Shown here piece by piece: positions 42,412 to 51,696 of a stretch of DNA of 64,000 bases. Below the pieces are notes generated by a model, which was not told the DNA's origin, did no database searches, and saw nothing but the letters and a program-made list of their open reading frames with translations. This DNA comes from Opitutus sp. (GTDB lineage Bacteria > Verrucomicrobiota > Verrucomicrobiae > Opitutales > Opitutaceae), in the NCBI GenBank assembly GCA_009695065.1, contig SIBR01000007.1, positions 1 through 64,000 on the forward strand, written 5' to 3'. A program made the position numbers and the translations under genes. Position 1 is the stretch's first letter; each line of letters starts with the position of its first letter.

Positions 42412-44178
42412 TCAGCGTGCGTTGCCGGGAGGCGGCGCCGCCGGACGAATTACCGGAACGCACGCGGTGATCTCCGTAGCGCGCAGAAAGTCAAAATCGC
42501 AGCCTTGATCGGCTTGCATGACGGTTTTTAGGAAAAGCTTGCGGTAGCCGCGTTCGGTCGGGGCGGGGTGCGCTGGTTTTGCCGCGGCGAGGCGGGTCGC
42601 GATCTCGGCGTCGCTCACGAGGAGTTCGATCGACCGGTGCGCGACGCTGAGCCGGATGCGGTCGCCGGTGCGCACCGTGGCCAGCGGCCCGCCGACGGCG
42701 GACTCGGGCGTGACGTGCAACACGATCGTGCCGGTGGCGGTGCCGCTCATGCGGCCGTCGGAGATGCGCACCATGTCCTTCACACCCTGCCGCGCGAGTT
42801 TCTGGGGAATGGGCAGGTAGCCGGCCTCGGGCATGCCGGGCGCACCCACCGGCCCGATGGATTTTAGCACGAGAATGTCTTCGGCTGTGACGTCGAGGGC
42901 GGGATCGTCGATCCGGAGCGCGAGATCGGCGGCGTTTTCGAAGACGACCGCACGGCCCTCGTGTTCGAGCAGGTGCGGCGAGGCGGCGGACTGCTTGATG
43001 ATGGCGCCGCCGGGCGCGAGGTTGCCGCGGAGGAACGCAATGCCGCCCTCGGCGTAAATCGGCTGGTCGCGGCGGCGCACGATTTCCTGGGCAAACGCCG
43101 GCGGCGCGAGATCGAGTTCCGCACCCAAGGTCCGGCCCGTCACCGTCAGTGCGTCGAGGTGAAGCAGCGGCCGCAACTCGCGCAGCACCGCCGTCATCCC
43201 GCCGGCGTGGTGAAAATCCTCCATGTAGTGCCGGCCGGACGGCTTCAGGTCGACGAGCACGGGCGTCTCGCGGCCCATGCGATCAAAGGCGTCGAGGTCG
43301 ATGGCGATGCCCATGCGGCCGGCGATCGCGGTGAGGTGAATGAGCCCGTTGGTGGAGCCGCCGATGGCGAGGAGAACGCGCAGGGCGTTCTCGAAGGCGG
43401 CCGGCGTCAGGATTTTTTCCGGCGTGAGTTGACGGCCGATCATGGCGACGGCGACGGCGCCGGTGCGCTCCGCAATGCGCATGCGATCGGCCGCGACCGC
43501 GGGCGGCGAGGCGCAGCCGGGCACGGTGATCCCGAGGGCCTCGGCGAGGCACGCCATCGTGCTCGCGGTGCCCATGACCGAGCAGGTGCCAACGCTGGCC
43601 ACGAGTTGGTCGTTGACGCGATTGACTTCGGTTTCGTCGATCTCGCCGGCGCGAAAAGCCCCCCAATAGCGGCGGCAATCCGTGCAGGCGCCGACGCGTG
43701 TGCCGCGATGTGTGCCGGTGAGCATCGAACCCGTGACGAGTTGCACGGCTGGCACGCCGGCCGAGGCCGCACCCATCAGTTGCGCGGGGACCGTCTTGTC
43801 GCAACCGCCGATGAGCACGACGGCGTCCATCGGCTGGGCGCGAATCATCTCCTCGGTGTCCATCGCCATGAGGTTGCGCAGATACATGCTGGTCGGGTGC
43901 GCGAAGCTTTCGTGGATGGAAATCGTCGGAAACTCGACCGGCAGTCCGCCCGCAAGCATCACGCCGCGCTTCACCGCGGTGATGAGGTCCGCGGCGTTGC
44001 CGTGACAGGGATTGTAACCGCTGCCGGTGTTGACGATGCCGACGACCGGGCGCGCCAGCGCGTCGGCGGAATAACCGGCGCCCTTGATGAAGGCGTTGCG
44101 GAGGAACAAGGAGAATGCCTTGTCGCCGTAGCTCGTCAGGCCCTTGCGAAATCCGGCGGCGGGAGAGTGGTCGGCCAT
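42412..44178 (-). CDS. IlvD/Edd-family dehydratase, probably sugar-acid type
   Basis: A 588-residue iron-sulfur dehydratase. The cluster cysteines lie in GYNPCHGN, IGGCDKTVP and VGTCSVMGTASTMACLAEAL. Substrate and Mg segments are SIHESFAHPTSMYLRN, GGSTNGLIHLTAIAGRMGI and DGRMSGTATGTIVLHVTPES. The length and the C-terminal end (GCDFDFLRAT) fit the arabinonate/xylonate/galactonate dehydratase branch better than biosynthetic IlvD, which is shorter. The substrate assignment is inference. Start at 44178 (MADHSPAAGFRKGLTSYGD) is chosen because upstream residues are non-homologous. It follows the korAB terminator and is likely transcribed alone. Confidence 0.82.
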   Translation of the reverse strand: MADHSPAAGFRKGLTSYGDKAFSLFLRNAFIKGAGYSADALARPVVGIVNTGSGYNPCHGNAADLITAVKRGVMLAGGLPVEFPTISIHESFAHPTSMYLRNLMAMDTEEMIRAQPMDAVVLIGGCDKTVPAQLMGAASAGVPAVQLVTGSMLTGTHRGTRVGACTDCRRYWGAFRAGEIDETEVNRVNDQLVASVGTCSVMGTASTMACLAEALGITVPGCASPPAVAADRMRIAERTGAVAVAMIGRQLTPEKILTPAAFENALRVLLAIGGSTNGLIHLTAIAGRMGIAIDLDAFDRMGRETPVLVDLKPSGRHYMEDFHHAGGMTAVLRELRPLLHLDALTVTGRTLGAELDLAPPAFAQEIVRRRDQPIYAEGGIAFLRGNLAPGGAIIKQSAASPHLLEHEGRAVVFENAADLALRIDDPALDVTAEDILVLKSIGPVGAPGMPEAGYLPIPQKLARQGVKDMVRISDGRMSGTATGTIVLHVTPESAVGGPLATVRTGDRIRLSVAHRSIELLVSDAEIATRLAAAKPAHPAPTERGYRKLFLKTVMQADQGCDFDFLRATEITACVPVIRPAAPPPGNAR

Positions 44179-44260
44179 GGGGTTCGGGCCGCCAGCAATG
44201 CGAACTTCGCGACCGGGGTCGAGGCTGTTCGCGGTACTCGCGGCGGCGGAGGGGAGACGC

Positions 44261-44288
44261 AAAAAAGCCCGGGCGCATGGCCCGGGCT
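44261..44288 (-). terminator. Rho-independent terminator of korAB
   Basis: AGCCCGGG (44266-44273) pairs with CCCGGGCT (44281-44288) around a seven-base loop. Read on the minus strand the stem is followed by six T residues (44261-44266 on plus are A). It lies about 40 bases past the korB stop and separates korAB from the dehydratase gene. Confidence 0.8.
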
Positions 44289-44325
44289 GAAGATAATCGC
44301 GTCGCAGCCGACGCACCGGCTGCGG

Positions 44326-45267
44326 TTAACGCAACCGGGCAAACGTGGCCTGCAGCAGCGCGAGGTCGGACGCGTTCTTCGTGCGTTCGCGGGCCTTGGT
44401 GACGAGATCGGCCTCGAGGGCGTTCTTCGTCGGGCGGCCCTTGACCTCGTAGAATACTCCGAACGCCCCGGGCCAGGCCTGATTGGCGAGCTTGAACGCG
44501 GCGATCTGATCGGACGAGTCGTGACGATTCGCGTCCTCGGGCGTGCCGTCATTTTTCTTTTCGTCGACGAGCGTCCAGGAGCCGCCCTTGCGGGGAATGG
44601 ACGAGTCGAAGGCGCCTTCGTAAAACTCGACGCACTCCGAGAGGATTTCGACCACCGAGAAGCCATCGTGCTTCGCGGCGCGGAGCATCATCTCGACCAT
44701 GTGGTTGACCTGCGTGGCATGGCTGCGCGCGACGAACGTGGCGCCGCTGTTCACGAGGGTGCGCATGGGGTTGATCGGCTGGTCGATCGCGCCGGTGGGA
44801 TCAGTCTTGGTCTTGAAGCCGATCGGCGAGGTCGGCGAGGTCTGCTTTTTCGTCAGGCCGTAAACCGAGTTGTCCATGATCACGTAGGTGAGGCGGACAT
44901 TCTTGCGGGCGGTGTGCACCAGGTGGTTGCCGCCGATGGAGAAGCCATCGCCGTCGCCGCCGAACACGAAGACATGGAGGTCGTCGTTGCCGAGGCTGAT
45001 GCCGGCGGCAAACGGCAGGGCGCGGCCGTGGATGTAGTGCCCGCCGTGGGTGTTGACGAAATACGGGAAGCGCGAGGAGCAGCCGATCCCGGCGAAGGTG
45101 ACGATCTTTTCGTGCGGATATTGGAGCTTCTCGAGCACGCGGTAGAACGAGGCGAGCACGGCGAAGTCGCCGCAGCCGGGGCACCACGTGGGGTGGTCGG
45201 CGGTGAGGATCTTCTTCGTGAGGGGCGCGCCCGCGGGGGGGGGAGGAGTGGCGACAGCGGTGGACAT
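44326..45267 (-). CDS. korB: 2-oxoacid:ferredoxin oxidoreductase beta subunit
   Basis: A 313-residue thiamine-diphosphate-binding subunit. Characteristic are HPTWCPGCGDFAVLASFYR, FAGIGCSSRFPYFVNTHG, and the TPP/Mg motif GGDGDGFSIGGNHLVHTARKN with MDNSVYGLTKKQTSP. The protein oxidatively decarboxylates a 2-oxoacid (2-oxoglutarate is most likely) to acyl-CoA with ferredoxin as electron acceptor, together with the alpha subunit encoded just upstream. The pair often replaces the lipoamide 2-oxoglutarate dehydrogenase. Only 31 bases separate the two genes. Confidence 0.9.
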   Translation of the reverse strand: MSTAVATPPPPAGAPLTKKILTADHPTWCPGCGDFAVLASFYRVLEKLQYPHEKIVTFAGIGCSSRFPYFVNTHGGHYIHGRALPFAAGISLGNDDLHVFVFGGDGDGFSIGGNHLVHTARKNVRLTYVIMDNSVYGLTKKQTSPTSPIGFKTKTDPTGAIDQPINPMRTLVNSGATFVARSHATQVNHMVEMMLRAAKHDGFSVVEILSECVEFYEGAFDSSIPRKGGSWTLVDEKKNDGTPEDANRHDSSDQIAAFKLANQAWPGAFGVFYEVKGRPTKNALEADLVTKARERTKNASDLALLQATFARLR

Positions 45268-45298
45268 GGCCTTAAAAGGGTTGAAGGGAAACGGGGCT

Positions 45299-47176
45299 TC
45301 AGGACTTCACGGCGAGCGCGCTGGGGCGCGCGGTGCTGACGGTGGCGGCGAGAGCCTGGCTTTCGATGTGGCGGGCGACGCCGGCGACGATTTCGCTCAC
45401 CTTGAAAATGAGACCGTCGGTTTTCGTGACGCTGACGATGGCGGGATTGGCGTAGCGGGCGCGGAGCATCATGGCGAACTGGCCGAAGCCGTAGAGGCCC
45501 TCGTCATTCAGCTCGGCGACGACGATCTTGCGGTAACGGTTGAACGTTTCCTCAAGCCCGTTCGGGAGCGGATGGATGTGGCGCAGGTGCATGTGACCGG
45601 CCTTGACGCCGGCGTTGCGGATGTGGACGAGCGCTTCGCGGCCCGGACCCCAGTTCGAGCCCCACGTGACGAGGAGAACCTCGCCCGCGGTGTCGCCGGT
45701 GTGTTCGGGCGGGGGGAGCGAGGCGCCGAGCTGTTTGATTTTCTCGCGGCGCTTGGCGGTCATCTGCATGTGCAGCTTCGGGCTGCCGGTGGGATGACCC
45801 ATTTCATCGTGCTCCAAGCCGGTGACCGTTGGATATTTGCCGGAGCCGATCTTGGAGCCCGGAGGGGCATGGCGGGTGATCTTGTCGAGCGGGAAGGGTT
45901 TGAAGTCGGCCGGCCGGTCGGAGAGGTCCGCCTTGCCGTCGACCATCAGCTTGGTCAGGTCGGGCTCGTCGAAGGCCTCGATGCGGCTGGAGAGTCCCAT
46001 GTCCGTGAGGATCAAAACGGGGGTCGAGTACTCGCGGGCGATCCGGGCCGCCTCCATGGCGATGTAGAAGCAGTCCTCGACGTTCTTGGGCGCCAGCACG
46101 ACGCGCGGCGTGTCGCCATGGCTGCCATAGATCGCCTGCATCAGATCGCTCTGCTCGACGTTGGTCGGCATGCCGGTCGAAGGACCGCCGCGCTGCACGT
46201 TGACAACGATGATCGGCATCTCGGACATGACGGCCCAGCCGAGCGCTTCCATCTTCAAGGAGAGGCCGGGGCCGGCGCTGCCGGTGACGGCGAGGTGGCC
46301 GGCGTAGGAGAAGCCGAGGGCGGTCGAGACCGCCGCGATCTCATCCTCGCACTGCACGAAAAGCCCACCGTATTTCGGGAGTTCGGCGCGGAGGGTTTCC
46401 ATGATCGAAGACCACGGGGTGATCGGGTAACCGGCGCCGTGGCGGACACCGGCGGCGAGCAGGCCGTAGGCGAGGGCGATGTTGCCATCGAGCGTGACTT
46501 GGGGCCGGCCGGAGGTCGCGGCGGCTTGGTCGACGGCCTCGAAGCGATAGAAGAGATCGCGCAGGTTGTTCTGCGGCCAGGCGTAGCCCGCGTCGAACGC
46601 AAGCATGGCGTTGCGGACGACGTCTTCGTTTTTCCCGCCGAAGCGCTCCTTGATGAGCGTGGCGAGCTTTTGCACGTCGAGATCGAAGATCCGCGCGATC
46701 ATGCCGAGGACGTAGATGTTCTTCCCCTTGTCCTTCGACGTGCCACCGACCGCCTCGACGGTGCCGGTCGTGATGGGCACGGCGACGTTGGTGAAGCGGT
46801 TGTCGTCCGGCGCGGGTTTGACGTGGTCGCTGTCGTAGACGAGCACGCCGCCGGGCCGGAGCGAGCCGATATGGGCGTCGTAGCTGTGTTGATAAAACAC
46901 GACCAGCATGTCGGCGCGGTCGCCGGCGGAAAGGATATCGCCCGTTCCCATGCGCACTTGAAAGATCGACGGCCCGCCCGAGATCGTGGACGGGATCGTC
47001 ATGTAGGTCATGATGTCCTGGTCACTGCGACCGGCGAGCCGGGCGAGGAAACCTCCGATGGACTGAATGCCATCTTGGGAGTTACCCGCGAGGCGGATGA
47101 CAACGTCGTGAATTGAGCGAGGGGCGGCGGCTTTTCCAGCTCCACCGGGGATTTCGGGAGTGTTTGCGCTAACCAT
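45299..47176 (-). CDS. korA: 2-oxoacid:ferredoxin oxidoreductase alpha subunit (gamma-alpha fusion)
   Basis: A 625-residue subunit. The N-terminal gamma-type domain (about residues 25-200) starts with VVIRLAGNSQDGIQSIGGFL. The alpha-type domain then begins with GNIALAYGLLAAGVRHGAGY and carries the diagnostic YPITPWSSIMETL. It continues with GFSYAGHLAVTGSAGPGLSL, VVNVQRGGPSTGMPT and the C-terminal LVTWGSNWG/VVAELNDEGLYGFGQFAMML. The gamma-alpha fusion plus separate beta is the two-subunit KorAB form, which is fairly oxygen tolerant in some lineages. It is first in the operon; its start lies downstream of a possible -35 TTGACT (minus strand, 47211-47216) without a clear -10. Confidence 0.9.
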   Translation of the reverse strand: MVSANTPEIPGGAGKAAAPRSIHDVVIRLAGNSQDGIQSIGGFLARLAGRSDQDIMTYMTIPSTISGGPSIFQVRMGTGDILSAGDRADMLVVFYQHSYDAHIGSLRPGGVLVYDSDHVKPAPDDNRFTNVAVPITTGTVEAVGGTSKDKGKNIYVLGMIARIFDLDVQKLATLIKERFGGKNEDVVRNAMLAFDAGYAWPQNNLRDLFYRFEAVDQAAATSGRPQVTLDGNIALAYGLLAAGVRHGAGYPITPWSSIMETLRAELPKYGGLFVQCEDEIAAVSTALGFSYAGHLAVTGSAGPGLSLKMEALGWAVMSEMPIIVVNVQRGGPSTGMPTNVEQSDLMQAIYGSHGDTPRVVLAPKNVEDCFYIAMEAARIAREYSTPVLILTDMGLSSRIEAFDEPDLTKLMVDGKADLSDRPADFKPFPLDKITRHAPPGSKIGSGKYPTVTGLEHDEMGHPTGSPKLHMQMTAKRREKIKQLGASLPPPEHTGDTAGEVLLVTWGSNWGPGREALVHIRNAGVKAGHMHLRHIHPLPNGLEETFNRYRKIVVAELNDEGLYGFGQFAMMLRARYANPAIVSVTKTDGLIFKVSEIVAGVARHIESQALAATVSTARPSALAVKS

Positions 47177-47419
47177 AGGTAACCGAAACGGTGTTGCGCT
47201 TGTCGGGTCGAGTCAACGGGGTGCCCCCGATGGCTTCGGTTGATTAGCGTGCAGCAACGGGCGTGGGCATGGCAGAAGCAGGGGTTATATGCGGAATCCC
47301 TTGATGCCGATCGAGGATGACGCGTCCGTTGCGAACCCGGTCCGTGGAGCTCACTGCAGACTGCGCAGCACAAATTGGTTACAGAGGCAGCCAGTAAAGC
47401 CACCTGAACTCCCGGTCGC
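47177..47419. promoter_or_regulatory. Intergenic region upstream of korA
   Basis: No gene is supported in these 243 bases; frames across them are Cys/Arg/His-rich. The region must carry the korA promoter on the minus strand. TTGACT, complementary to 47211-47216, is a candidate -35 box 35-40 bases from the start codon, but no good -10 box follows at the right spacing. The region also holds the 3' flank of the lactonase gene. Confidence 0.3.
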
Positions 47420-48559
47420 TCAGTCGTAGAAGAGAACGCAAACCGTCATCGGCACGTCCGCCGTGTTTCCGGCCGGAGTGAGGCGGCCCGTCGCGGGGTC
47501 GACCCGGAAAACCGTGAGATTACCGGAGTCTTGGTGGGCGCAAACGAGCCATTTTCCGTTCGGGGAGAGGGCGAAGTTGCGCGGCACCTTGCCGCCGGTG
47601 GGTGCGATTTCGACCGGAGTCAGCGAGCCGTCGCTGGGATTGACCGAGAAAACGGCGATACTGTCGTGGCCGCGATTCGACCCGTAGACGAAACGGCCAT
47701 TGGGATGCACCCGGATTTCGGCGGTGGAATTCGAGCCGGTGAAGCCCGCGGGGAGGGTGCCCAGGCTCTGGCGTTCGGTCAGCGTGCCGCGGGTGGCGTC
47801 GTAGTCGTAGACATTGACCGTGTTGTTGAGTTCGTTGATCGCGTAGGCGTGCCGCCCGGCCGCCCCAAATTTGAAGTGGCGGGGGCCGGCCCCCGCGGCG
47901 GTAGCGACGAACGAAGGCTGGGCCAGCGTGAGGCTCGCCGCGGCGGGATCGAGGGCGTAGCTGAAAATCTTGTCCAACCCCAGGTCGCAGACGATGACGT
48001 GGCGGTTGTCCGGAGCGAGCGTCACGGAATGGACATGCGGCTTGTCCTGGCGCGTCGGGTGCGGCCCCTTGCCGGAGTGAGGCGTGAGGGTGGGTGTTCC
48101 CAAGGTGCCGTCCGCCCGGATGGGCATCGCGGCGACGTAGCCGTCGGCATAGTTCGCCGCGAGGAGTGTCCGCCCGCTGGCGTCGACGGCGAGATGACTG
48201 GGGGCCGCGGTTTCGGCTGCGGCGGCAGCCGGCAGAGGCGAAAGGATGCCCTGCGTACCATCGACGGCAAAACCGATGGCCTGGGCTTTCGACGGGTGGA
48301 TGGCGTAGAGATATTTCCGGTCGGGCGTCAGCGTGATCCAGGCGGGGTTGGTCGCCGCGGCCGCGAGGACGGGAGAACTGAGCAGGCCGGTTTCGTCGTC
48401 GAGCCGGACGGCATAGATGCCGCGGCTGGTGGTCCGGGTGTAGGTCCCGAGAAAAATTAGGTGGGAGGAGGCCATGGCGAGGGTTCCGACTTTGAGGAGT
48501 AAAAGGCCGAGACAGAGCGCGGTGCGGGGCCGGCGGAGGCGGGCGTGGAAGAAAGTCAC
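47420..48559 (-). CDS. Exported lactonase, 7-bladed beta-propeller (6-phosphogluconolactonase family)
   Basis: About 379 residues with GTG at 48559, which gives a good signal peptide (RLRRPRTALCLGLLLLKVGTLAMA); ATG at 48475 is the alternative if the protein is cytosolic. The propeller begins HLIFLGTYTRTTSRGIYAVRLD, then NPAWITLTPDRKYLYAIHPS, HVHSVTLAPDNRHVIVCDLG, GAGPRHFKFGAAGRHAYAIN and EIRVHPNGRFVYGSNRGHDS. Members of the YbhE/Pgl family hydrolyse 6-phosphogluconolactone or similar sugar lactones. A signal peptide makes a role with extracellular sugar lactones more likely than the pentose phosphate pathway. Confidence 0.85.
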   Translation of the reverse strand: MTFFHARLRRPRTALCLGLLLLKVGTLAMASSHLIFLGTYTRTTSRGIYAVRLDDETGLLSSPVLAAAATNPAWITLTPDRKYLYAIHPSKAQAIGFAVDGTQGILSPLPAAAAAETAAPSHLAVDASGRTLLAANYADGYVAAMPIRADGTLGTPTLTPHSGKGPHPTRQDKPHVHSVTLAPDNRHVIVCDLGLDKIFSYALDPAAASLTLAQPSFVATAAGAGPRHFKFGAAGRHAYAINELNNTVNVYDYDATRGTLTERQSLGTLPAGFTGSNSTAEIRVHPNGRFVYGSNRGHDSIAVFSVNPSDGSLTPVEIAPTGGKVPRNFALSPNGKWLVCAHQDSGNLTVFRVDPATGRLTPAGNTADVPMTVCVLFYD

Positions 48560-48641
48560 GACGGAAGAAAAAATGGCCTGTCGCGGGGGGCGCGACGCAA
48601 ATGGTGATCGGCAAGAGCCGCCGCAGGGCATCGCGCGGTGC

Positions 48642-49283
48642 TCAGGGGAGAGTGCTGTCCGGTGTGTCCGTCCGCGGAAACGGCGAGGCGGAGTGGGTGG
48701 CGTTCGCGGCACCGAGAGCTTCCTTATAATGCCGGCGGCAGACCGCGACGTAGCGATTGTTGCCGCCGATCTCGATTTGGGCGCCGCGGTTGACCGCGCG
48801 ACCGTCCGAATCGAGCCGCAGGTTCATCGTCGCCTTCCGGCCGCAGTGGCAGATCGTTTTCAGCTCGGTGAGATCGTCCGCGAGGCCGAGCAGCGCACCG
48901 CTGCCGGGGAAAAGTTTGCCCTGAAAATCCGTGCGCAGGCCGTAGCACAGCACCGGGATGTCGAGGGTGTCGGCCACTTCAGTCGCCTGCCAGACATGTT
49001 CCGGGGACAGGAACTGCGCCTCATCGATCAGAACGCAGGCGACCGGTTGGGTGGCGTGTTCGGTCCGAACGCGGACGAGAAGATTGTCGGACGGAGCGAG
49101 CGAAATGGCGCCGGAACGCAAACCGATGCGCGATTCGATCCGACCGGTCCCCCAGCGCGTATCGACGGAGGGGGTGAAAAGGAGAGTGCGCATCCCGCGT
49201 TCACGGTAGTTATAGCTCGACTGGAGGAGCACCGTGCTTTTGCCCGCGTTCATCGCGGCGTAATAAAAATAGAGCTTGGCCAT
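48642..49283 (-). CDS. tdk: Thymidine kinase
   Basis: A 213-residue type II thymidine kinase. The P-loop is [13 protein letters not shown] (residues 9-21), the catalytic/base segment is [14 protein letters not shown], and the lasso region follows with [20 protein letters not shown]. Zinc ligands are in ICHCGRKA and VCRRHYKE, the usual C-x-x-C-like and C-x-x-H pair. It phosphorylates thymidine in the salvage pathway. The C-terminus is Ser/Pro/Thr-rich and probably disordered. It is divergent from the broken hydrolase. Confidence 0.93.
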   Translation of the reverse strand: MAKLYFYYAAMNAGKSTVLLQSSYNYRERGMRTLLFTPSVDTRWGTGRIESRIGLRSGAISLAPSDNLLVRVRTEHATQPVACVLIDEAQFLSPEHVWQATEVADTLDIPVLCYGLRTDFQGKLFPGSGALLGLADDLTELKTICHCGRKATMNLRLDSDGRAVNRGAQIEIGGNNRYVAVCRRHYKEALGAANATHSASPFPRTDTPDSTLP

Positions 49284-49392
49284 GGCGGAATCCGACCGTG
49301 TTAAGGGCGTGAATGGAAAAGGCCAGACTCCGCTGCCGGGAAGTGAGGCATTCGCACTTGCCTCGCCGGCCGGTGCGGAGAGCGTTGGGGGC

Positions 49393-50217
49393 GTGAAGAC
49401 CTGCCGCTTTGCCGTCGCATTGCTGGGATTGACGCTGGCCGGATCGATTCTGGCCGCCGCCCAACCGTCCCAACCGTCGTTGCCCCCGGCGCCCGCGGTG
49501 AAGGTTTCGGAATGGCATGGTTACCGCCGGCTGGACTTTGAAGTCGCCGGCCGTCCCTGCCTGCTGATCGTGCCGAAATCGCCCGCGCCGCGAAATCCCT
49601 GAATCTGGCGCACGGAGTTTTTCGAGCATGAGCCGCAGGCGGACCTAGCGCTGCTCGCGCTGGGCTGGCACGTCGCCTACATGGACGCCCGCGACATGTA
49701 TGGGGCGCCGAAAGCCATGGTCTTGTTCGGGCAATTTTACGCGCATCTGGTGTCGCGGTATGAGCTGGCGAAGCGCGTGGTGCTCGAAGGGCTCAGCCGG
49801 GGCGGGCTGTACGCGTTCAACTTCGCCGCGTCCCATCCGACCCGCGTGGCGGCGCTTTACCTCGCCGGCGCCGTCCTGGACATCAAGAGCTGGCCGGGGC
49901 GGAGGCGCGATTCGAAGGAATGGAAAGAGCGCCTTGAGGCGTATGGACTCACGGAGGAGACGCTGGTGGGATTCAAGCGCAACCCGATCGATCGCGTGCC
50001 GCAGGTGGCGGGGGGCAAGATCCCGATTCTCGCGATCTCCGGCGACGCCGACGAGTCGGTGCCCTTCGAGGAAAACACGGCGCTGCTCGAAAAACGCTAC
50101 AAGGCGCAGGGCGGCTTGATCGAGGTCATTGTGAAGCCGGGCGGGAAACATCATCCCCACAGCCTCAAGGATCCCGCGCCGATCGTGGATTTTATCATCA
50201 ATCACGCGCGGTATTGA
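49393..50217 (+). pseudogene. Alpha/beta hydrolase with in-frame nonsense codon
   Basis: A GTG at 49393 starts a signal peptide ([22 protein letters not shown]) and the domain beginning [23 protein letters not shown] at 49600-49602 interrupts it after SPAPRNP. The same frame then continues IWRTEFFEHEPQADLALL, with the nucleophile elbow GLSRGGLYAFNFA (Ser) and later ISGDADESVPFEENTALL (Asp) and GGKHHPHSLKD (His), ending at 50217. Family members usually have Trp here, so a TGG-to-TGA change explains the break. The complete protein would be about 274 residues. An internal ATG at 49681 could give only the catalytic half. No frameshift is needed, unlike the three breaks at 28-38 kb. Confidence 0.7.
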
Positions 50218-50299
50218 GCGCGCGGGCATGCCCGACGGGCCCGGCGAGGCGGGAGCGGAGCCACGACGGGTGGTGAACGAATGCGCCCGAGGCGCCGCG

Positions 50300-51610
50300 C
50301 TACGTGGCCTCGTTCTCGTGCGTGCGCTCGGGCAGCCACCAGGAGGCAAGCGCGGCGGCGGCGGCGATGAGGCTCACGCTGAGGAGTGCCACGCGAAACT
50401 CGCCAACCGGCGCGAACAGCCCGAACACGATCGAGGCGACGGCCGCGGCGATGCGGCCGATATTGTAGCAGAAGCCGGCGCCGGTCGTGCGCAGCAGCGT
50501 CGGGAAAAGCGGCGGCAGATACATGGTGAACAGCCCGAACACCCCGCCGAAGAATCCGCCCAGCGGCAGCCAGAACCACGCGAGCTCGCCAAAGCCCCGC
50601 GGCACGCAGAACGCGCCAAAGATGCTCGCCGCGAGCCCGACAAACATCGCGGCGATGGCGCGGCGGTTCCCGAACCGCAGCGCGAGCCAGCCCGCGCCGA
50701 AGTTGCCGAGCACCGAGGTGAAGTTGAAGGCGAAGAACGCCGCCGACACGAGCTGGGTGGTCTCGGCGCCGGGAGTGTCCGCGTTGGCGAGGAGCTTGCG
50801 CAGATGCTGCGTCTGCCAGAAGAGAAACAGCCACCATGCCGAGAGACCGAGGGCGCAGACGAGGGTCGTGCGGAGCGTCGTGGACCGCACGCTGCCACGG
50901 AACAGGGCGAGCGCGCCCGGCTTCTTCTCCACGGCGGAGCCGGCCCGCTGCCAGGTGTCGGGTTCGGGGACGTGGCGGCGGATCCAGAACACGAGAAATG
51001 CCGGCAGCACGCCGACGAGAAACACCCAGCGCTCCGAGCCGGCCGGCATGTAGCTCACCAGCAGGCCCACGAAGACCGCGCCGCCGAGCACCCCGATGTT
51101 CACGCCGGTTTGGAGCACCGCGGCCATCCACGGGCGCCAGGCTTTCGGCCACGTCTCGGCCAGCAGCGACGCGCCGACCGCCCACTCACCACCGATGCCG
51201 AGCGCGGCCACGAAACGGAAGATCATGAGCTGCCACCAGGTCTGCGACAGCGAGCACAAGCCGGTGCAGATCGCATACGTGAGCACCGTCAGCGCAAGCG
51301 TGCGGCTGCGCCCGAGCACGTCCCCCAGTCGCCCGAAAAATGCGCCACCCAGCGCCCAGCCGACGAGAAACGCCGCCTGGATGTAGGCGCTCTTTTCCTT
51401 GATGGCAGGATTCGCCGCGTCGGTCGTATGCAGGAGTTGCATCACGAATGGCGCGGCGACCAGCGTGTAGAGATGCAGTTCGAGGCCGTCGAACAACCAG
51501 CCAAGCCACGCGGCGATGCCGGACTTCCATTGCCGGGGGGAGATTTCGCGGAGGTGTTTGGCCTCGGGCGGGGCTGGCGGGGCGGCTGCGACAGGAGCGG
51601 GGTCACTCAT
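50300..51610 (-). CDS. MFS transporter (sugar/organic-acid:proton symporter type)
   Basis: A 436-residue major facilitator with about twelve membrane helices. The cytoplasmic 2-3 loop has GRLGDVLGRSRTL, the MFS signature, and helix 4 has RFVAALGIGGEWAVGASLLAE, the G-G-E-W motif typical of the metabolite:H+ symporter/sialic-acid-transporter branch. Helix 1 starts with WLGWLFDGLELHLYTLV, also usual for this branch, which carries organic acids or sugars. The C-terminal half repeats the motif weakly (GNRRAIAAMFVGL). It is convergent with the broken hydrolase. Substrate cannot be predicted. Confidence 0.88.
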   Translation of the reverse strand: MSDPAPVAAAPPAPPEAKHLREISPRQWKSGIAAWLGWLFDGLELHLYTLVAAPFVMQLLHTTDAANPAIKEKSAYIQAAFLVGWALGGAFFGRLGDVLGRSRTLALTVLTYAICTGLCSLSQTWWQLMIFRFVAALGIGGEWAVGASLLAETWPKAWRPWMAAVLQTGVNIGVLGGAVFVGLLVSYMPAGSERWVFLVGVLPAFLVFWIRRHVPEPDTWQRAGSAVEKKPGALALFRGSVRSTTLRTTLVCALGLSAWWLFLFWQTQHLRKLLANADTPGAETTQLVSAAFFAFNFTSVLGNFGAGWLALRFGNRRAIAAMFVGLAASIFGAFCVPRGFGELAWFWLPLGGFFGGVFGLFTMYLPPLFPTLLRTTGAGFCYNIGRIAAAVASIVFGLFAPVGEFRVALLSVSLIAAAAALASWWLPERTHENEAT

Positions 51611-51696
51611 GGGGGCCCTTTGGCTACACGCGAGTGGGGCGTGCTCAAGCTAAATGGCGGAATCGGCAGCGGTCGGAGCCACCGATCCCGCCGGCA

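Noticed and set aside
42961..45339. A 792-codon plus-strand frame across the dehydratase, terminator and korB
   Set aside because: It crosses two real genes and a terminator on the other strand without any recognisable domain.
49600..49602. UGA read as tryptophan (recoding) in the broken hydrolase
   Set aside because: Many genes here end in TGA, and this is the only internal TGA; a point mutation or sequencing error is simpler.
50218..50299. GC-rich palindromes (CGGGCATGCCCG) between the broken hydrolase and the MFS gene as a terminator
   Set aside because: Short stem without a U-run on either strand; not stronger than expected in GC-rich spacer.
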